Below, in pieces: positions 29,301-38,810 of a DNA stretch of 48,675 nucleotides. The translations under genes and the position numbers were made by a program. Every line of letters begins with the position of its first letter. The first letter of the stretch is position 1. The stretch is taken from assembly GCA_028279345.1 (NCBI GenBank), contig JANQNY010000079.1, positions 1 to 48,675 of the forward strand, in the 5' to 3' direction. This stretch comes from Geminicoccaceae bacterium (GTDB lineage Bacteria; Pseudomonadota; Alphaproteobacteria; Geminicoccales; Geminicoccaceae). Under the pieces are notes generated by a model that was given only the letters and a program-made list of their open reading frames with translations, was not told the DNA's origin and did no database searches.

Positions 29301-29465
29301 GCTCAGCGACCTCGGTGGTGAGCGCGGACGTTGTACGCCCGCAACAGCCGTCGGCAAGAGGCTGCGAACGTCGGCCGATCATATCGGGGGGCGGCGCCCG
29401 TTAACCATCGCCTGCGCCGCATCAGCCACTGTGCCGAGCGGTCTAGTCCAAGGGAATGTCGTCGG
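29301..29465. other. Divergent intergenic region upstream of the DUF4392-murL-murD2 set
   Basis: This 165-nt stretch separates the minus-strand DUF4392 gene from the plus-strand 52-residue frame and should contain the promoter of the murL set. The GAGGT at about 29308-29312 (minus) is the binding site for DUF4392. I see no strong promoter hexamers or obvious operator palindrome. Confidence 0.45.
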
Positions 29466-29624
29466 ATGGTGTACTGGCTGGTCTTGAAGGATGTGCAGGG
29501 TGATGAGCGCTGCTTCGGCCCATATGAGAGCGAGGGTGTCGCGCGGTCCGCGCTCGGCGAGCTGCGTCGGCGCCTGTTGGCTAGTGCGACGCACTCCTGC
29601 CGCATCGTCTGCGACTACACCTGA
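29466..29624 (+). CDS. Hypothetical 52-residue protein
   Basis: A short frame encodes MVYWLVLKDVQGDERCFGPY and ends CRIVCDYT. The sequence has a balanced composition, a beta-strand-like start, an amphipathic helix rich in Leu and Arg in the middle and three cysteines. AAGGGA lies about 10 nt before the ATG. The frame is open further upstream, but that part is Arg/Ser-rich and looks unexpressed. No family is recognised. It stands between the murL set and the L,D-transpeptidase. Confidence 0.42.
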   Translation: MVYWLVLKDVQGDERCFGPYESEGVARSALGELRRRLLASATHSCRIVCDYT

Positions 29625-29759
29625 GCGAGCATCCGGTCGGACAATTTCTGTATAAACTAACAATAACCTGGGGATAACTCGCCGGCACGACTATCGCCCG
29701 TCAGCCAGGTGCGGCATTGCTGCATGTGTTAAGAGAGCTTTGCGAGGATCTCTAAGGAC

Positions 29760-30767
29760 ATGCAACGCCGTCATCTGCTGGCGACGGCCGGCAAGCTGAG
29801 TTTTGCGTGGGGCCTGTGGGCAACTCAGGCGTACGCGCAAGAGGTCGTCAAGGAGGTCCACGCGCTCGAGCCCGGCGAATTCACCTGGCAGCCGGAGCTC
29901 TCTCCCTCGGGACCGCTAGCGGTGGTCGTGTCGCTTCCGGACCAGCTCGTCCACGTCTATCGGAACGGCATCAGGATCGCGGTTTCGACCTGCTCCACCG
30001 GCAAGCCGGGCCATGAGACGCCCACGGGCGTCTTCACCGTGCTGCAGAAGGACAAGGACCACCACTCGCGGACCTACAACAACGCGCCGATGCCCAACAT
30101 GAACCGGCTCACCTGGGACGGCATCGCGCTCCACGCCGGCAAGCTCCCCGGCTACCCGGCATCGCACGGCTGCGTGCGGCTGCCGCTGGATTTCTCCGCG
30201 AAGCTGTTCGAGATCACCCAGATCGGGATGCCGGTGATCATCGCGGGGACGCACGCCGATCCGGCCGAGATCGTGCATCCAGGGCTACTCCTGTCCGACG
30301 CCGCCGAGCACGAGCTGGAAGCCGCCGTCGCCGGACTAGGCGAGAGTGCCCCGCCGGCTTGGCACGGTCATCCGGGTGCCGCTGCGCCCGCGACCTCGGC
30401 GCTCGTGAGTTCCGCCGACCGCCGGCTCTATCTCATCGAGGACGGTGAGATCGCCGCCGAGGGCGTGGTCTCAATCGCGGATCCCTCGGTGCCGCTGGGC
30501 TCGCATGTGTTCGTGCTCAGCGGTGCGAGCGACCGAGGCGCCGCGCTGGTCTGGCATGGCGTGGGGTTCAGGCATGACGATGCGGCCGCAGGGCGCGCGG
30601 AAGCGGCCGCATTGTCGCGCATTCGCGGCGATACGCACCTGATCGATGCGCTCCATGCCAGCATGCGTCCGGGCATGGTCTTCGTCACCACCGACCTGCC
30701 GGCGCACGCCGACACGCGTTCCGGGCGCGACTTCGTCATCATGACCCCCGGCACGGACCTGAGTTGA
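29760..30767 (+). CDS. L,D-transpeptidase (YkuD domain), exported
   Basis: L,D-transpeptidases make 3-3 crosslinks in peptidoglycan or attach proteins to it. The 335-residue product begins with an export signal (MQRRHLLATAGKLSFAWGLW, cleavage near AYAQ) with an arginine pair compatible with Tat. The YkuD domain spans about residues 50-165, with the conserved GKPGHETPTGVF and the catalytic SHGCVRLP, where Cys138 is the nucleophile and His136 is next to it. The remaining 170 residues are a second region (ADRRLYLIEDGEIAAEG, repeated strands) of unclear role. The ATG follows a purine-rich GAGGATCTCTAAGGA. Confidence 0.92.
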   Translation: MQRRHLLATAGKLSFAWGLWATQAYAQEVVKEVHALEPGEFTWQPELSPSGPLAVVVSLPDQLVHVYRNGIRIAVSTCSTGKPGHETPTGVFTVLQKDKDHHSRTYNNAPMPNMNRLTWDGIALHAGKLPGYPASHGCVRLPLDFSAKLFEITQIGMPVIIAGTHADPAEIVHPGLLLSDAAEHELEAAVAGLGESAPPAWHGHPGAAAPATSALVSSADRRLYLIEDGEIAAEGVVSIADPSVPLGSHVFVLSGASDRGAALVWHGVGFRHDDAAAGRAEAAALSRIRGDTHLIDALHASMRPGMVFVTTDLPAHADTRSGRDFVIMTPGTDLS

Positions 30768-30953
30768 GCCTCGCCTCCAAGGCGCTTGCCACGCATCAAA
30801 ACCACTCCGCCCCTAGCCCGGGCATCTCTGGATTGCCGTGACGAACTAGCGGGAGAGGTTGATGATCGAGAGCACCTTGAACGCCGTCGGGGTTGAGAAG
30901 CCTGCGGTGGTGCCAAGTGACCCGTCGATCAGTTCCAGGCTGCGCCCGAAAGG

Positions 30954-31427
30954 CTAGAGCCCATCCGGTCCTTGCGCCCGCGCGGTCTTCAACGCTGCGC
31001 GGGCCAGGGCGTCTGCCCTTTCGTTCTGCGCGTGACCGGCATGGCCCTTGAGCCAGCGCCAGTCGACCGCGTGACGCGCTTGCGCCTCATCGAGGCGTTG
31101 CCAGAGGTCCTGGTTCTTCACGGGTTGCTTGTCGCTGGTGCGCCAGCCGCGGCGCTTCCAGTTGTCGAGCCATGAGGTGACACCGTTCTTGACGTAGGCA
31201 CTGTCGGTCCAGAGAACGACGCGGCTCGGCCGCTTCAGCGCCTCGAGCGCGACGATGGCGGCCATCAACTCCATGCGGTTGTTGGTGGTCAGCACCTCGC
31301 CGCCCGAGAGCTCCTTCTCCTGACCGCGCCATTCGAGGATCGCCGCCCAGCCACCGGGCCCGGGATTGCCCGAGCACGCGCCGTCAGTGTGAATCTCGAC
31401 GGTGGCGCCCTCGTCAGCCGAGCCCAT
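30954..31427 (-). CDS. rnhA: Ribonuclease HI
   Basis: RNase HI cuts the RNA strand of RNA-DNA hybrids. The 157-residue product has the four catalytic acids in place: Asp15 ([14 protein letters not shown]), Glu53 (NRMELMA), Asp75 (WTDSAY) and Asp139 (NERAD). The start ATG at 31427 overlaps the thrB stop by 14 nt; the longer frame runs inside thrB. The ispH-thrB-rnhA order on one strand is common in alphaproteobacteria and suggests one transcript. Confidence 0.96.
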   Translation of the reverse strand: MGSADEGATVEIHTDGACSGNPGPGGWAAILEWRGQEKELSGGEVLTTNNRMELMAAIVALEALKRPSRVVLWTDSAYVKNGVTSWLDNWKRRGWRTSDKQPVKNQDLWQRLDEAQARHAVDWRWLKGHAGHAQNERADALARAALKTARAQGPDGL

Positions 31428-32376
31428 AGGCACCCGGCCCCTGGATGCCACGATGGAAGCGGTTCTTCTTGACGTACTCCATCGGGTCCTTGGGCGTGAC
31501 CAGGGCACCTTCGACGACGTGCAGCCAGTCGTAGAGCCGCGTCATCAAGAAGCGCAGGGCGGCAGCGCGGCAGAGGATCGGCAGGGCGGCAATCTCGGCG
31601 TCGGCTAGCGGACGGACGCGGTGGTAGCCGGCGGTCAAGAGCCGCGCCTTGGTGGCGTTGAAGGCCCCGTCCCTCTCGAAGCACCAGGCGTTGAGACAGA
31701 TCGCCAAATCGTAGGCGAGGCTGTCGGTGCAGGCGAAGTAGAAATCAATCAGCCCGCTCAGCTCGTTGCCTTCGAAGAAGACGTTGTCGGGGAAGAGGTC
31801 CGCGTGGATGACGCCGCGGGCGAGGTCGGTCGGCCAGGCGGCGTCGAGTGCCGACAGCTCGCCCTCGATCTCGAGCGCCAGCCCCGGTGCCACCTCGTCG
31901 GCGCGCGCACGCGTGCGCTCGAAGAGATGGTGCCAGCCCGCGGGGCCGAGCGCGTTGTCGCGCGCACCGGGATAGTCGAGACCCGCCGTGTGCAAGCCTG
32001 CGAGCGCGGCGCCGAGCGCCCGGCAGTGCTCGTTGCGGGGCCAGCGCACCGCGCGTCCGTCGAGGAAGCTGACGCAGGCGGCGGGCCGCGCCTCCACCTC
32101 GCGCAGCGTCCGACCTTCGAGGTCCACGAGCGGCGTCGGACACGGCACGCCACGGGCCGCCAGATGCTCCATGATGCCGAGAAAGAAGGGCAGGTCGGCC
32201 GGATCGACGCGCTTTTCGTAGAGCGTCAGGATCAGGCGGCGCTCGCTCGTCTCGACGTAGAAATTCGAGTTCTCAACGCCTTCGGCAATGCCATGCCAGC
32301 GCACGAGATGCCCGAGCCCGTAAGCCCTGACCAGTGCCTCGAGGGTGGCTTCGTCAACCGGCGTGTAGACCGCCAA
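31414..32376 (-). CDS. thrB: Homoserine kinase (APH-fold type)
   Basis: Homoserine kinase phosphorylates homoserine on the way to threonine. The 320-residue product is the aminoglycoside-phosphotransferase-fold type, unrelated to the GHMP-type E. coli ThrB. It starts [20 protein letters not shown] from a TTG at 32376, and has the early [11 protein letters not shown] strand and the catalytic [17 protein letters not shown] loop (His191, Asp193) followed by [11 protein letters not shown] (Asp211). It lies 6 nt downstream of ispH and overlaps rnhA by 14 nt. Confidence 0.94.
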   Translation of the reverse strand: MAVYTPVDEATLEALVRAYGLGHLVRWHGIAEGVENSNFYVETSERRLILTLYEKRVDPADLPFFLGIMEHLAARGVPCPTPLVDLEGRTLREVEARPAACVSFLDGRAVRWPRNEHCRALGAALAGLHTAGLDYPGARDNALGPAGWHHLFERTRARADEVAPGLALEIEGELSALDAAWPTDLARGVIHADLFPDNVFFEGNELSGLIDFYFACTDSLAYDLAICLNAWCFERDGAFNATKARLLTAGYHRVRPLADAEIAALPILCRAAALRFLMTRLYDWLHVVEGALVTPKDPMEYVKKNRFHRGIQGPGAYGLG

Positions 32377-32382
32377 GACCGT

Positions 32383-33336
32383 TCAAGACGCGCGGCGCGT
32401 GGGCACTGGCGGCGCCCGAAAGATGACGTTCTCGGTGGTGAGCGTCACCTCTTCCGCCTCGACCTCGTAGCGCTCGCGACAGGCCTCGACGACGCCCTGC
32501 ACGAGGATCTCCGGTGCGGACGCGCCGGCAGTCAACCCCAGCGTGCGCACGCCGTCGAGCCAGGACCAGTCGATCTGCGCCGCGGTCTCGATGAGCCACG
32601 CCTTGGGGCAGCCGGACTGCTTGGCAACCTCGACAAGGCGCTGCGAGTTGGACGAGTTGGGCGCACCCACGACTAGCACCGCGTCGGCCCGCGCCGCGAC
32701 TTCGGCGACCGCCTGCTGGCGGTTGGTCGTGGCGTAGCAGATGTCCTCGCGCTTCGGCCCTTCGATGTGGGGAAAGCGCTCCTTCAATCGCTCCACAATC
32801 GACGCCGTGTCGGCGACCGAGAGCGTCGTTTGAGTCGCGAAGGCCAGGTTGGCGGCGTCCGCGACCTCCAACCCATCGACGTCCTCGGTGCTCTCGACCA
32901 GCACGACAGCCTCATCGGGCACCTGCCCCATCGTCCCCTCGACCTCGGGATGGCCTTGATGGCCCACGAGGATGACCTGCCGGCCGGCGGCGTGGTGGCG
33001 CTCGACCTCCCGATGCACCTTGCTCACCAAGGGGCATGTGGCGTCGGCGTAGAGGAGGTTCCGCGCACGCGCCTCGGCAGGCACCCGCTTGGGCACGCCG
33101 TGCGCGGAGAAGACCACGAGCACGTCATCAGGGACCTCCTCGACCTCGTCGACGAACACGGCACCCTTGGCGCGGAGCGCATCGACGACGTGACGGTTGT
33201 GGACGATCTCATGGCGGACATAGACCGGTGGGCCGTGCTCCTCGAGCGCCTTCTCGACGATCTCGATGGCCCGGTCGACGCCTGCGCAAAAGCCGCGCGG
33301 CCCGGCGAGGAGGATGGTAAGAGGCGACCTTGTCAT
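32383..33336 (-). CDS. ispH: 4-hydroxy-3-methylbut-2-enyl diphosphate reductase
   Basis: IspH (LytB) makes isopentenyl and dimethylallyl diphosphate in the last step of the non-mevalonate isoprenoid route. The 317-residue product has the three iron-sulfur cysteines: Cys17 ([13 protein letters not shown]), Cys101 (ADATCPLV) and Cys200 ([11 protein letters not shown]). Active-site residues are seen in FSAHGVP, HPEVEGT and NSSNSQRL. The ATG at 33336 gives the family start [17 protein letters not shown]; the frame is open about 280 codons further, antisense to chrA, and is ignored. A weak AAGGA lies 13 nt upstream. chrA starts divergently 60 nt away. Confidence 0.96.
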   Translation of the reverse strand: MTRSPLTILLAGPRGFCAGVDRAIEIVEKALEEHGPPVYVRHEIVHNRHVVDALRAKGAVFVDEVEEVPDDVLVVFSAHGVPKRVPAEARARNLLYADATCPLVSKVHREVERHHAAGRQVILVGHQGHPEVEGTMGQVPDEAVVLVESTEDVDGLEVADAANLAFATQTTLSVADTASIVERLKERFPHIEGPKREDICYATTNRQQAVAEVAARADAVLVVGAPNSSNSQRLVEVAKQSGCPKAWLIETAAQIDWSWLDGVRTLGLTAGASAPEILVQGVVEACRERYEVEAEEVTLTTENVIFRAPPVPTRRAS

Positions 33337-33396
33337 CGGTTCGTCACGATCCTTGTGCACGCTCGTTCTCGTTCCCTGCCCTAGCACAGGCTCGCC

Positions 33397-34611
33397 ATGG
33401 CTGCCCACAGCTCCGAGGCCGCGACCACGCAGCACGGCTTCCTGGAGATCCTCAACGCCTTCGTCCGCCTCGGTTTGACCTCCTTCGGCGGCCCTACGGC
33501 GCATATCGGTTACTTTCGCACGGCGTTCGTCGAAAGGCGCGGCTGGCTGACAGCCGAGACGTTCGGGCAGTACTTCGCCTTCGCCTCGCTTCTGCCCGGG
33601 CCGACCTCCAGCCAGCTCGGCATGCTCGTCGGCCTGCACCGGGGTGGTCTCCGGGGCGCGGCGGCGGCCTGGCTCGGCTTCACGCTGCCGTCGGCGTTCT
33701 TGATGCTCACCGCCGGGCTTTTGGGATTGGGCCTTCTGGGCAACGCAGAGGGACTGTTGAAGGGTCTTGCCGCGGCTGCCGTTGGCGTGGTCGCCCATGC
33801 GGTCTGGGGCATGGTTCGGGGGCTCTGCCCCGATCTGCGGCGGCGGCTCATCGCGATCGCGGGCTTCGTGATCACAGCGGCGATCGCGGGCGCTCCGGGG
33901 CAGTTTCTGACACTCGCCATCGGTGCCGGTTTGGGTTGGCTGGCACTGAAGGACCTTGCCGCCGACGCCCCGGCATTCGAGCCGGCACCCCTGCCACGCC
34001 GCGTCAGCCAGACGGCGCTCGTAGCGCTCGGAGGCGTGCTGGTCGTCACGCTCGGCTTGGTGCTGGGAGGTGCGACGGGTCTCTTCGGCCTGGTTGGTGG
34101 CATCCTCTATAGCGGCACGTTCATCGTCGGCGGCGGGCATGTGGTGCTGCCGCTTCTCGAATCGACGGTGGTGCAGCCGGGCCATCTGTCGAGCGAGCTG
34201 TTCCTCGCCGGCTACGGGCTCGCACAGGCGGTCCCGGGCCCGCTGTTCACAATCAGCGCCTTTCTCGGCGCCGCCGCACCCTCCGGCGGTTTAGTAGTAA
34301 GCCTCGTCTGCCTCGTCGCGATCTTCCTGCCGTCGACGCTCCTGATGCTAGCCGCATTGCCGCATTGGCAGGAGCTGCAGAAGCTGCCGGCCATGCGCCC
34401 GGCGCTTGCCGGCATGAGCGCAGCGGTCACCGGGCTTCTCGCCGCCGCCCTGGTCTTCCTCCTGATCCCTAAGGCGATCACCTCGGTCGCCACAGCGCTC
34501 ATCGCCCTTGCGGTGCTGGCTTTCGTGTTTTCTGGGCGCGTGCCTGCATGGGTCACGGTCCTGGTCGCCGCCGCCGGCGGAGCCCTATTGGACCTCGTCG
34601 GCCTGCTCTAG
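33397..34611 (+). CDS. chrA: Chromate transporter, two-domain ChrA
   Basis: ChrA exports chromate using the proton gradient. The 404-residue product is the long form with two homologous membrane halves. The first half has the family signature [20 protein letters not shown] and [17 protein letters not shown]; the second has [17 protein letters not shown] and [17 protein letters not shown]. About ten helices are predicted by eye. Its stop TAG is interleaved with the P450 stop (CTAG at 34608-34611). It may act on chromate or, as in some members, on sulfate-like anions. Confidence 0.94.
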   Translation: MAAHSSEAATTQHGFLEILNAFVRLGLTSFGGPTAHIGYFRTAFVERRGWLTAETFGQYFAFASLLPGPTSSQLGMLVGLHRGGLRGAAAAWLGFTLPSAFLMLTAGLLGLGLLGNAEGLLKGLAAAAVGVVAHAVWGMVRGLCPDLRRRLIAIAGFVITAAIAGAPGQFLTLAIGAGLGWLALKDLAADAPAFEPAPLPRRVSQTALVALGGVLVVTLGLVLGGATGLFGLVGGILYSGTFIVGGGHVVLPLLESTVVQPGHLSSELFLAGYGLAQAVPGPLFTISAFLGAAAPSGGLVVSLVCLVAIFLPSTLLMLAALPHWQELQKLPAMRPALAGMSAAVTGLLAAALVFLLIPKAITSVATALIALAVLAFVFSGRVPAWVTVLVAAAGGALLDLVGLL

Positions 34612-35990
34612 CGCCGCGCGATCTCGAACAGCGGAATCGGGCTCGGATAGGTGGTGACGACCGCCACCGGCTCGACGGCGACATCGTCGACGGTCTTGAG
34701 TCGTACCTGCTCGAGCGTCCGGGCGAGCACGAGGGTCGCCTCGGTGAGCGCGAATTGAGCACCGATGCAAACGCGCGGCCCGGCACCGAACGGCAGGTAG
34801 GTGAACTTGGCGGGCGGCGGGGCGTCCGGCAGGAAGCGCCGCGCATCGAACACCGTGGGCTTCTCCCAGTGGGCCGCGTGACGGTGCAGGACCCAGGGTG
34901 CGACGCTGACGACGTCACCCTTCTCGATCTCATAGCCGGCAACGCGGTCCTTGGCCTTCGCCTCGCGGACGATCATGAAGGCGGGCGGGAACAACCGGAG
35001 CACCTCGTTCACCACCGCGCGGGTCACCGGCAGAGACTCGACCGCGGCTGCGGCACCCACAGGCGATAGGTCGTGCGCGGACGCCTCACGCGCGATCGCG
35101 TCCTGCAGGTTTGGCGAACGCGCCAGCAGCACGAACGACCAAAGCAGGGTCAGCGCCGTGGTCTCATGGCCGGCGATGATGAAGGTGGCGAACTGGTCCC
35201 TTAGTTCGTCGAGCGAGAACGCGCGCCCGCTTTCCGGATCCCGCGCCTCCGCCATGAGGTCGAAGAGGTCGCGCGGGCGGCCCTCGCTGGAGACTCGCTT
35301 GCGCTGCTCGACCATGGCCTTGATGAAGTCGAGCCACCGACGGCCGCGCAGCCTTCGCCAAAGCTCCGCAGGCCCAGCCACGCTGGCCGGCAGCAGGACG
35401 TCCGACGGGTAAGGCATGCCGAGATCACGGCCATAGGTCTCGAAGAGCTTTCTGAGCTGCGGGCCGCGCCGCTGCATCGCCGTCGAGAACATCGCCCGGC
35501 CGGCCACCTCAATGGCGATGCGCTGGATCATCGGCATGAGGTCGTGGGGGCCCAAGGCCTCGGCCTTGAGCCGGCGCAGCTCTTCGTCGAGCACTTCGGC
35601 GGTCACCCGCGCGACGATGCCCATGGCGCGCGGCGCGAAGGCCGGCGCCAGCGTTCGCCGCTGAAAACGCCATTCTTCGCCCTCGCTCAGAAAGAGCCCG
35701 TTGCCGAGCACCGGCTTCAGAATGCGGAACGTCGCAGGCGTGCGCGTGTAGTTCTTGGCGTTGTCGACGAGCACGTGACGGATCGCCTCGGGCTCGTTGG
35801 TAAAGACGGATTTCTGCCCGAAGAAGGGCCCCACCAGCGTGCGCTCGCGATAGGCGGCCTCGCCCCAGATGCGCAGTACGTTCGAGCGCATCGCCAAGAG
35901 CAGCTCCGGGCGTGTCAACGGATGCGGCAGCGGTGTCACGCCGGGGGCTTCGAACCGTTCGAACCGCTCGTCGGGCAGGGCATCAGGCAT
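34608..35990 (-). CDS. Cytochrome P450
   Basis: A heme monooxygenase of 460 residues with no membrane anchor. The C-helix WRFQRRTLAPAF (108-119), the oxygen-binding I-helix AGHETT (273-278), the ExxR pair Glu329-Arg332 and the heme loop FGAGPRVCIG with Cys408 are all intact. The layout resembles CYP4/CYP102-type enzymes, which often hydroxylate fatty or terpenoid chains, but the substrate is unknown. No ferredoxin or reductase gene is nearby. It is the last gene of a set with a CoA-transferase and an FAD amine oxidase; 62 nt separate it from the oxidase. Confidence 0.93.
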   Translation of the reverse strand: MPDALPDERFERFEAPGVTPLPHPLTRPELLLAMRSNVLRIWGEAAYRERTLVGPFFGQKSVFTNEPEAIRHVLVDNAKNYTRTPATFRILKPVLGNGLFLSEGEEWRFQRRTLAPAFAPRAMGIVARVTAEVLDEELRRLKAEALGPHDLMPMIQRIAIEVAGRAMFSTAMQRRGPQLRKLFETYGRDLGMPYPSDVLLPASVAGPAELWRRLRGRRWLDFIKAMVEQRKRVSSEGRPRDLFDLMAEARDPESGRAFSLDELRDQFATFIIAGHETTALTLLWSFVLLARSPNLQDAIAREASAHDLSPVGAAAAVESLPVTRAVVNEVLRLFPPAFMIVREAKAKDRVAGYEIEKGDVVSVAPWVLHRHAAHWEKPTVFDARRFLPDAPPPAKFTYLPFGAGPRVCIGAQFALTEATLVLARTLEQVRLKTVDDVAVEPVAVVTTYPSPIPLFEIARR

Positions 35991-36052
35991 CGCGCATCTC
36001 CTCGCACCTCATAGGTAGGCGCTTCGCCCGCGGTTCCATCCCCGAGTGCAGC

Positions 36053-37357
36053 TCATATGCTGTCCCGCAGACGGTCGAGACGATCTTGGAGGCGAAAGGC
36101 GTTCCCCAGCAGCGGCAGAAACCAGGGTCGGCCCGTATAGAGCGGGATCGCGTCGAAGCGCTCGGCGAGGAATGCGCTCGGCCGGTTGCGATCCCCGGCG
36201 AGCAAAGCTGCGGCCTGTGTGCCCAGCCAGGTCGCCATCGCTACGCCCGAGCCCTGGCAGCCGCCGGCGTAGAGGACGCCCTGATGCCAAGCGAGGTGCG
36301 GAAGCCGGTCGCGGGTAAAGGCAACATTGCCCCTCCAGGCATGGCTCAAGCGCACATCCTCGACTTGCGGGAAGATGCGGACGAGCATGGCTCGGAGCCG
36401 CGGAGCGGCTGCCGCTTCGCCCTGGTCGGTGAAGCTCGCGCGGCCGCCGAAGAGCAGCCGCGTGCGGTCCGGCGAGAGCCGGAAATAGGCTAGGATGCGG
36501 CGCGTATCCGCGAAGGCCCTGCCCTCCGGGCTCAGCTCCTGCGCCAGCGCTGGCGCTAGCTTCTCGGTCGCCACCATGTAGCTCGCGACCGGGACGAGGC
36601 GACGCCGGAACCAGGGAAAGGCACAGCCAGTGTAGCCGTTGGTGGCGACCAGAACCTGTCGCGCCCAGGTCTCGCCCTTGGCGTGCAGCAACTCGAAGCC
36701 TCGGGTCTCGGCGGCGACCGCGTGCACGGGCGTGTGCGAGCAGAGCACGGCGCCGGCGGCGGTGGCGGCCCGCCGCAGCGCTCGATGGAAACGGGCGGGA
36801 TGCACCGTGCCGACGCCGTCGACGGCGAGCCCGCCCCGATAGTGGTCGCTGCCGATGCACTGACGCTGGCCGGCAGGCTCGACCACGCGGGCTTCGACGC
36901 CGAGGGCGCGATAGCTCTCGACATCGCCTGCAAGCGCGTGGCGGGCCGCGTGCGTGTGTGCGGCGACGAAGCGGCCGCCGCGCTCGTAGACGGCATCCAG
37001 CCCGTCGTGGTCGATCATGTGTTCCAGATGATCGAACGCGGCCTTCGCCTCGCGCTGCAGCGCTGTCGCCCGCGACGGACCCAAACGCTTGCGTTGTGCC
37101 GCCGAGAGCTTGAGGGTCGACGAGACGAGCCCACCATTGCGCGTGCTGGCGCCAGCACCCAGCGCGCCCGCGTCGAACACGGACACGCTGAGCCCCTTGC
37201 GCGCGAGCGCCTGGGCCGCGGCGAGCCCGGCATAGCCGCTGCCAACGATCGCCGCGTCGACGTCGGTAGGCGGTGCACTTCCCTCCGTCTCGGGCGGCGC
37301 GTCGTCCCACCAGTAGGGCCGGAGAGCGAGATCGGCCGTGTGCCGGTCGGGACGCAT
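36053..37357 (-). CDS. FAD-dependent amine/D-amino-acid oxidase family protein (PuuB/OrdL-like)
   Basis: The 434-residue product is a DAO-fold flavoprotein. It begins LALRPYWWDDAPPE, typical of the gamma-glutamylputrescine-oxidase-like branch, followed by the FAD-binding Rossmann motif AAIVGSGYAGLAAAQAL (GSGYAG at 39-44) and the STRNGGLVSS loop (71-80). The C-terminal part with GGCQGSGVAMATWLG is the second FAD contact. The substrate, probably an amine or N-substituted amino acid, is unknown. The start overlaps the CoA-transferase stop by 4 nt, so the two are translationally coupled. Confidence 0.86.
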   Translation of the reverse strand: MRPDRHTADLALRPYWWDDAPPETEGSAPPTDVDAAIVGSGYAGLAAAQALARKGLSVSVFDAGALGAGASTRNGGLVSSTLKLSAAQRKRLGPSRATALQREAKAAFDHLEHMIDHDGLDAVYERGGRFVAAHTHAARHALAGDVESYRALGVEARVVEPAGQRQCIGSDHYRGGLAVDGVGTVHPARFHRALRRAATAAGAVLCSHTPVHAVAAETRGFELLHAKGETWARQVLVATNGYTGCAFPWFRRRLVPVASYMVATEKLAPALAQELSPEGRAFADTRRILAYFRLSPDRTRLLFGGRASFTDQGEAAAAPRLRAMLVRIFPQVEDVRLSHAWRGNVAFTRDRLPHLAWHQGVLYAGGCQGSGVAMATWLGTQAAALLAGDRNRPSAFLAERFDAIPLYTGRPWFLPLLGNAFRLQDRLDRLRDSI

Positions 37358-38484
37358 CAGCCGACGCCGAACTCCGCGCGAACGAGCGCGTCGTGCTCGC
37401 CTAGTGCAGGCACGCGACGACGCACCTTGGCAGCCGCCTCAGGCGCGGTGGGTGGTGCCAGGATCGTCATCGGGCCCACTTCCGTGTCGATCGGCCATTC
37501 CCGGCGCTGCGGGTGGTTGGCGAGATCGGCGAGCGAGGACAGCCGGCCATAGGCGATGCGCGCGTGCTCGAGCAGCGCCACGACGGACTCGCGGTCGAGT
37601 GGTGAGAAGCGGACGTCGATCATCGCATCGAGCGCCGCGCGGTGGGCGACCCGATCGCTCATCGTGGCGAAGCGCGCATCGTCGGCGAGCGCGGGCCGAT
37701 CGAGCACGTCGGCGCAGAAGCGCTGCCACTCGGCCTCGTTCTGTATCGCGAGCAGGATCGCTTCGCCATGCGCGCAGGCATAGGCACCGTAGGGCGCGAT
37801 CGACGGGTGGTGGAGCCCCATGCGCGCCGGCGCGCTCTGGCCATAGCGCCATTGCAGATCGGGCACGTTCATCCACTCGGCAAGGCTGTCGAAGAGCGAA
37901 ACCTCGACGCCACGCCCGCGGCCGCTGATGCCGCGCGCCACGAGCGCTTCGAGGACGCCCGCATAGGCATTGAGCCCGCAGGCGATGTCGGCGACCGAAA
38001 CGCCCACGCGGGCCGGTCCATCCGGGCCGCCGTTGATCGAGCAGAGCCCGCTCTCGGCCTGCACGAGAAGATCGTAAGCCTTCTGGCTGCTGTAGGGTCC
38101 GGCCTGGCCGTAGCCCGAGATGTCGCAGGTGATGAGCCACGGGTGCCGGTCGCGGAGCGCTGCCGAGCCGAAGCCGAGGCGTTCCATGACCCCAGGCCCG
38201 AGGTTCTGCACCAGCACGTCGGCCCGGGCGAGCATGGCCGAGAGCAGCGTGCGGTCGGCGTCCGTCTTGAGGTCTAGACGGACCGATTGCTTGCCGCGGT
38301 TGAGCCAGACGAAGTGGGAACTCTCGCCAAGGGCCAGCCGGTCGTAGCGTCGCGCGAAGTCGCCCTCGGGCCGCTCGACCTTGATGACGCGCGCGCCGGC
38401 GTCGGCGAGCCGCGCCGTGCAATAAGGCGCTGCCACCGCCTGCTCCAAGGCGACCACCAGCAAACCATCTAGATCAGCCGTCAC
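37357..38484 (-). CDS. CaiB/BaiF-family (class III) CoA-transferase
   Basis: Class III CoA-transferases move CoA between acyl groups through an Asp-bound intermediate. The 375-residue product starts from GTG at 38484, giving MTADLDGLLVVALEQAVAAP, the usual family N-terminus, with GGGGAG close upstream; the open frame to 38577 adds an unlikely leader. Conserved features are YCTARLADAGARVIKVERPEGD, WLNRGKQSVRLDLK, SGYGQAGPYSSQKAYDLLVQ with the presumed catalytic Asp138, and EVSLFDSLAEW. The acyl partners cannot be told from sequence. It leads the oxidase-P450 set. Confidence 0.9.
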   Translation of the reverse strand: MTADLDGLLVVALEQAVAAPYCTARLADAGARVIKVERPEGDFARRYDRLALGESSHFVWLNRGKQSVRLDLKTDADRTLLSAMLARADVLVQNLGPGVMERLGFGSAALRDRHPWLITCDISGYGQAGPYSSQKAYDLLVQAESGLCSINGGPDGPARVGVSVADIACGLNAYAGVLEALVARGISGRGRGVEVSLFDSLAEWMNVPDLQWRYGQSAPARMGLHHPSIAPYGAYACAHGEAILLAIQNEAEWQRFCADVLDRPALADDARFATMSDRVAHRAALDAMIDVRFSPLDRESVVALLEHARIAYGRLSSLADLANHPQRREWPIDTEVGPMTILAPPTAPEAAAKVRRRVPALGEHDALVRAEFGVG

Positions 38485-38594
38485 CGCGCTCCCCGAGTTT
38501 GTCGGCACCGCCCTGACCAGAAGGTGCTTGTGGGGGCTTGCCATGCGCCCATCGCGCGCGACATTGTATCGGTACACCGTTGGAGGGGATATCC

Positions 38595-38753
38595 ATGCGT
38601 GCCATTGCTCTCGCCTTCGCTTTGACGCTCACGGTCGGTCCCGCGCTCGCCTGCAGCATGGGCGTGACGGCCAGCACCCAGTCGGCTCCGGTGACGACCG
38701 CCGAGGCGCCGATCCAGACCCCGGTGCCGAGCGACGTTCGCTCCGGGTCCTAA
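38595..38753 (+). CDS. Small exported protein (52 residues)
   Basis: The ATG at 38595 follows GGAGGGG at 7 nt. The product starts with a clear Sec signal, MRAIALAFALTLTVGPALAC, with an AxA cleavage site before Cys; the lipobox is imperfect, so it may be secreted instead of lipidated. The mature part, about 33 residues, is rich in Thr, Ser, Val and Pro with no recognised domain. A terminator-like hairpin follows 26 nt after the stop, making this a likely one-gene unit. Confidence 0.62.
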   Translation: MRAIALAFALTLTVGPALACSMGVTASTQSAPVTTAEAPIQTPVPSDVRSGS

Positions 38754-38778
38754 GCTGATCCACCCGATCACAGGCGGC

Positions 38779-38810
38779 GCCGGTCCATAAAGACCGGCCC
38801 CGTTTGTGTT
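38779..38810 (+). terminator. Intrinsic terminator after the small exported protein
   Basis: GCCGGTC (38779-38785) pairs perfectly with GACCGGC (38792-38798) around a 6-nt loop, and a T-rich tail CCGTTTGTGTT follows. It lies just downstream of the small exported protein gene and just short of the stop codon of the convergent phosphatase gene. Confidence 0.6.

Noticed and set aside
30862..30957. 31-codon frame between the L,D-transpeptidase and rnhA
   Set aside because: GGGAGAGG is only 3 nt from the ATG, the peptide has no recognisable features, and it overlaps the rnhA end; support is too weak.
33337..34185. N-terminal extension of the ispH frame opposite chrA
   Set aside because: The sequence is Gln/Arg/Glu-rich and non-conserved; the family start at 33336 gives a full-length IspH, and chrA on the plus strand is certain.
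36009..37310. 433-codon minus-strand frame overlapping the FAD oxidase
   Set aside because: It is a shifted frame of the same strand; the true frame carries the Rossmann motif and conserved oxidase segments.
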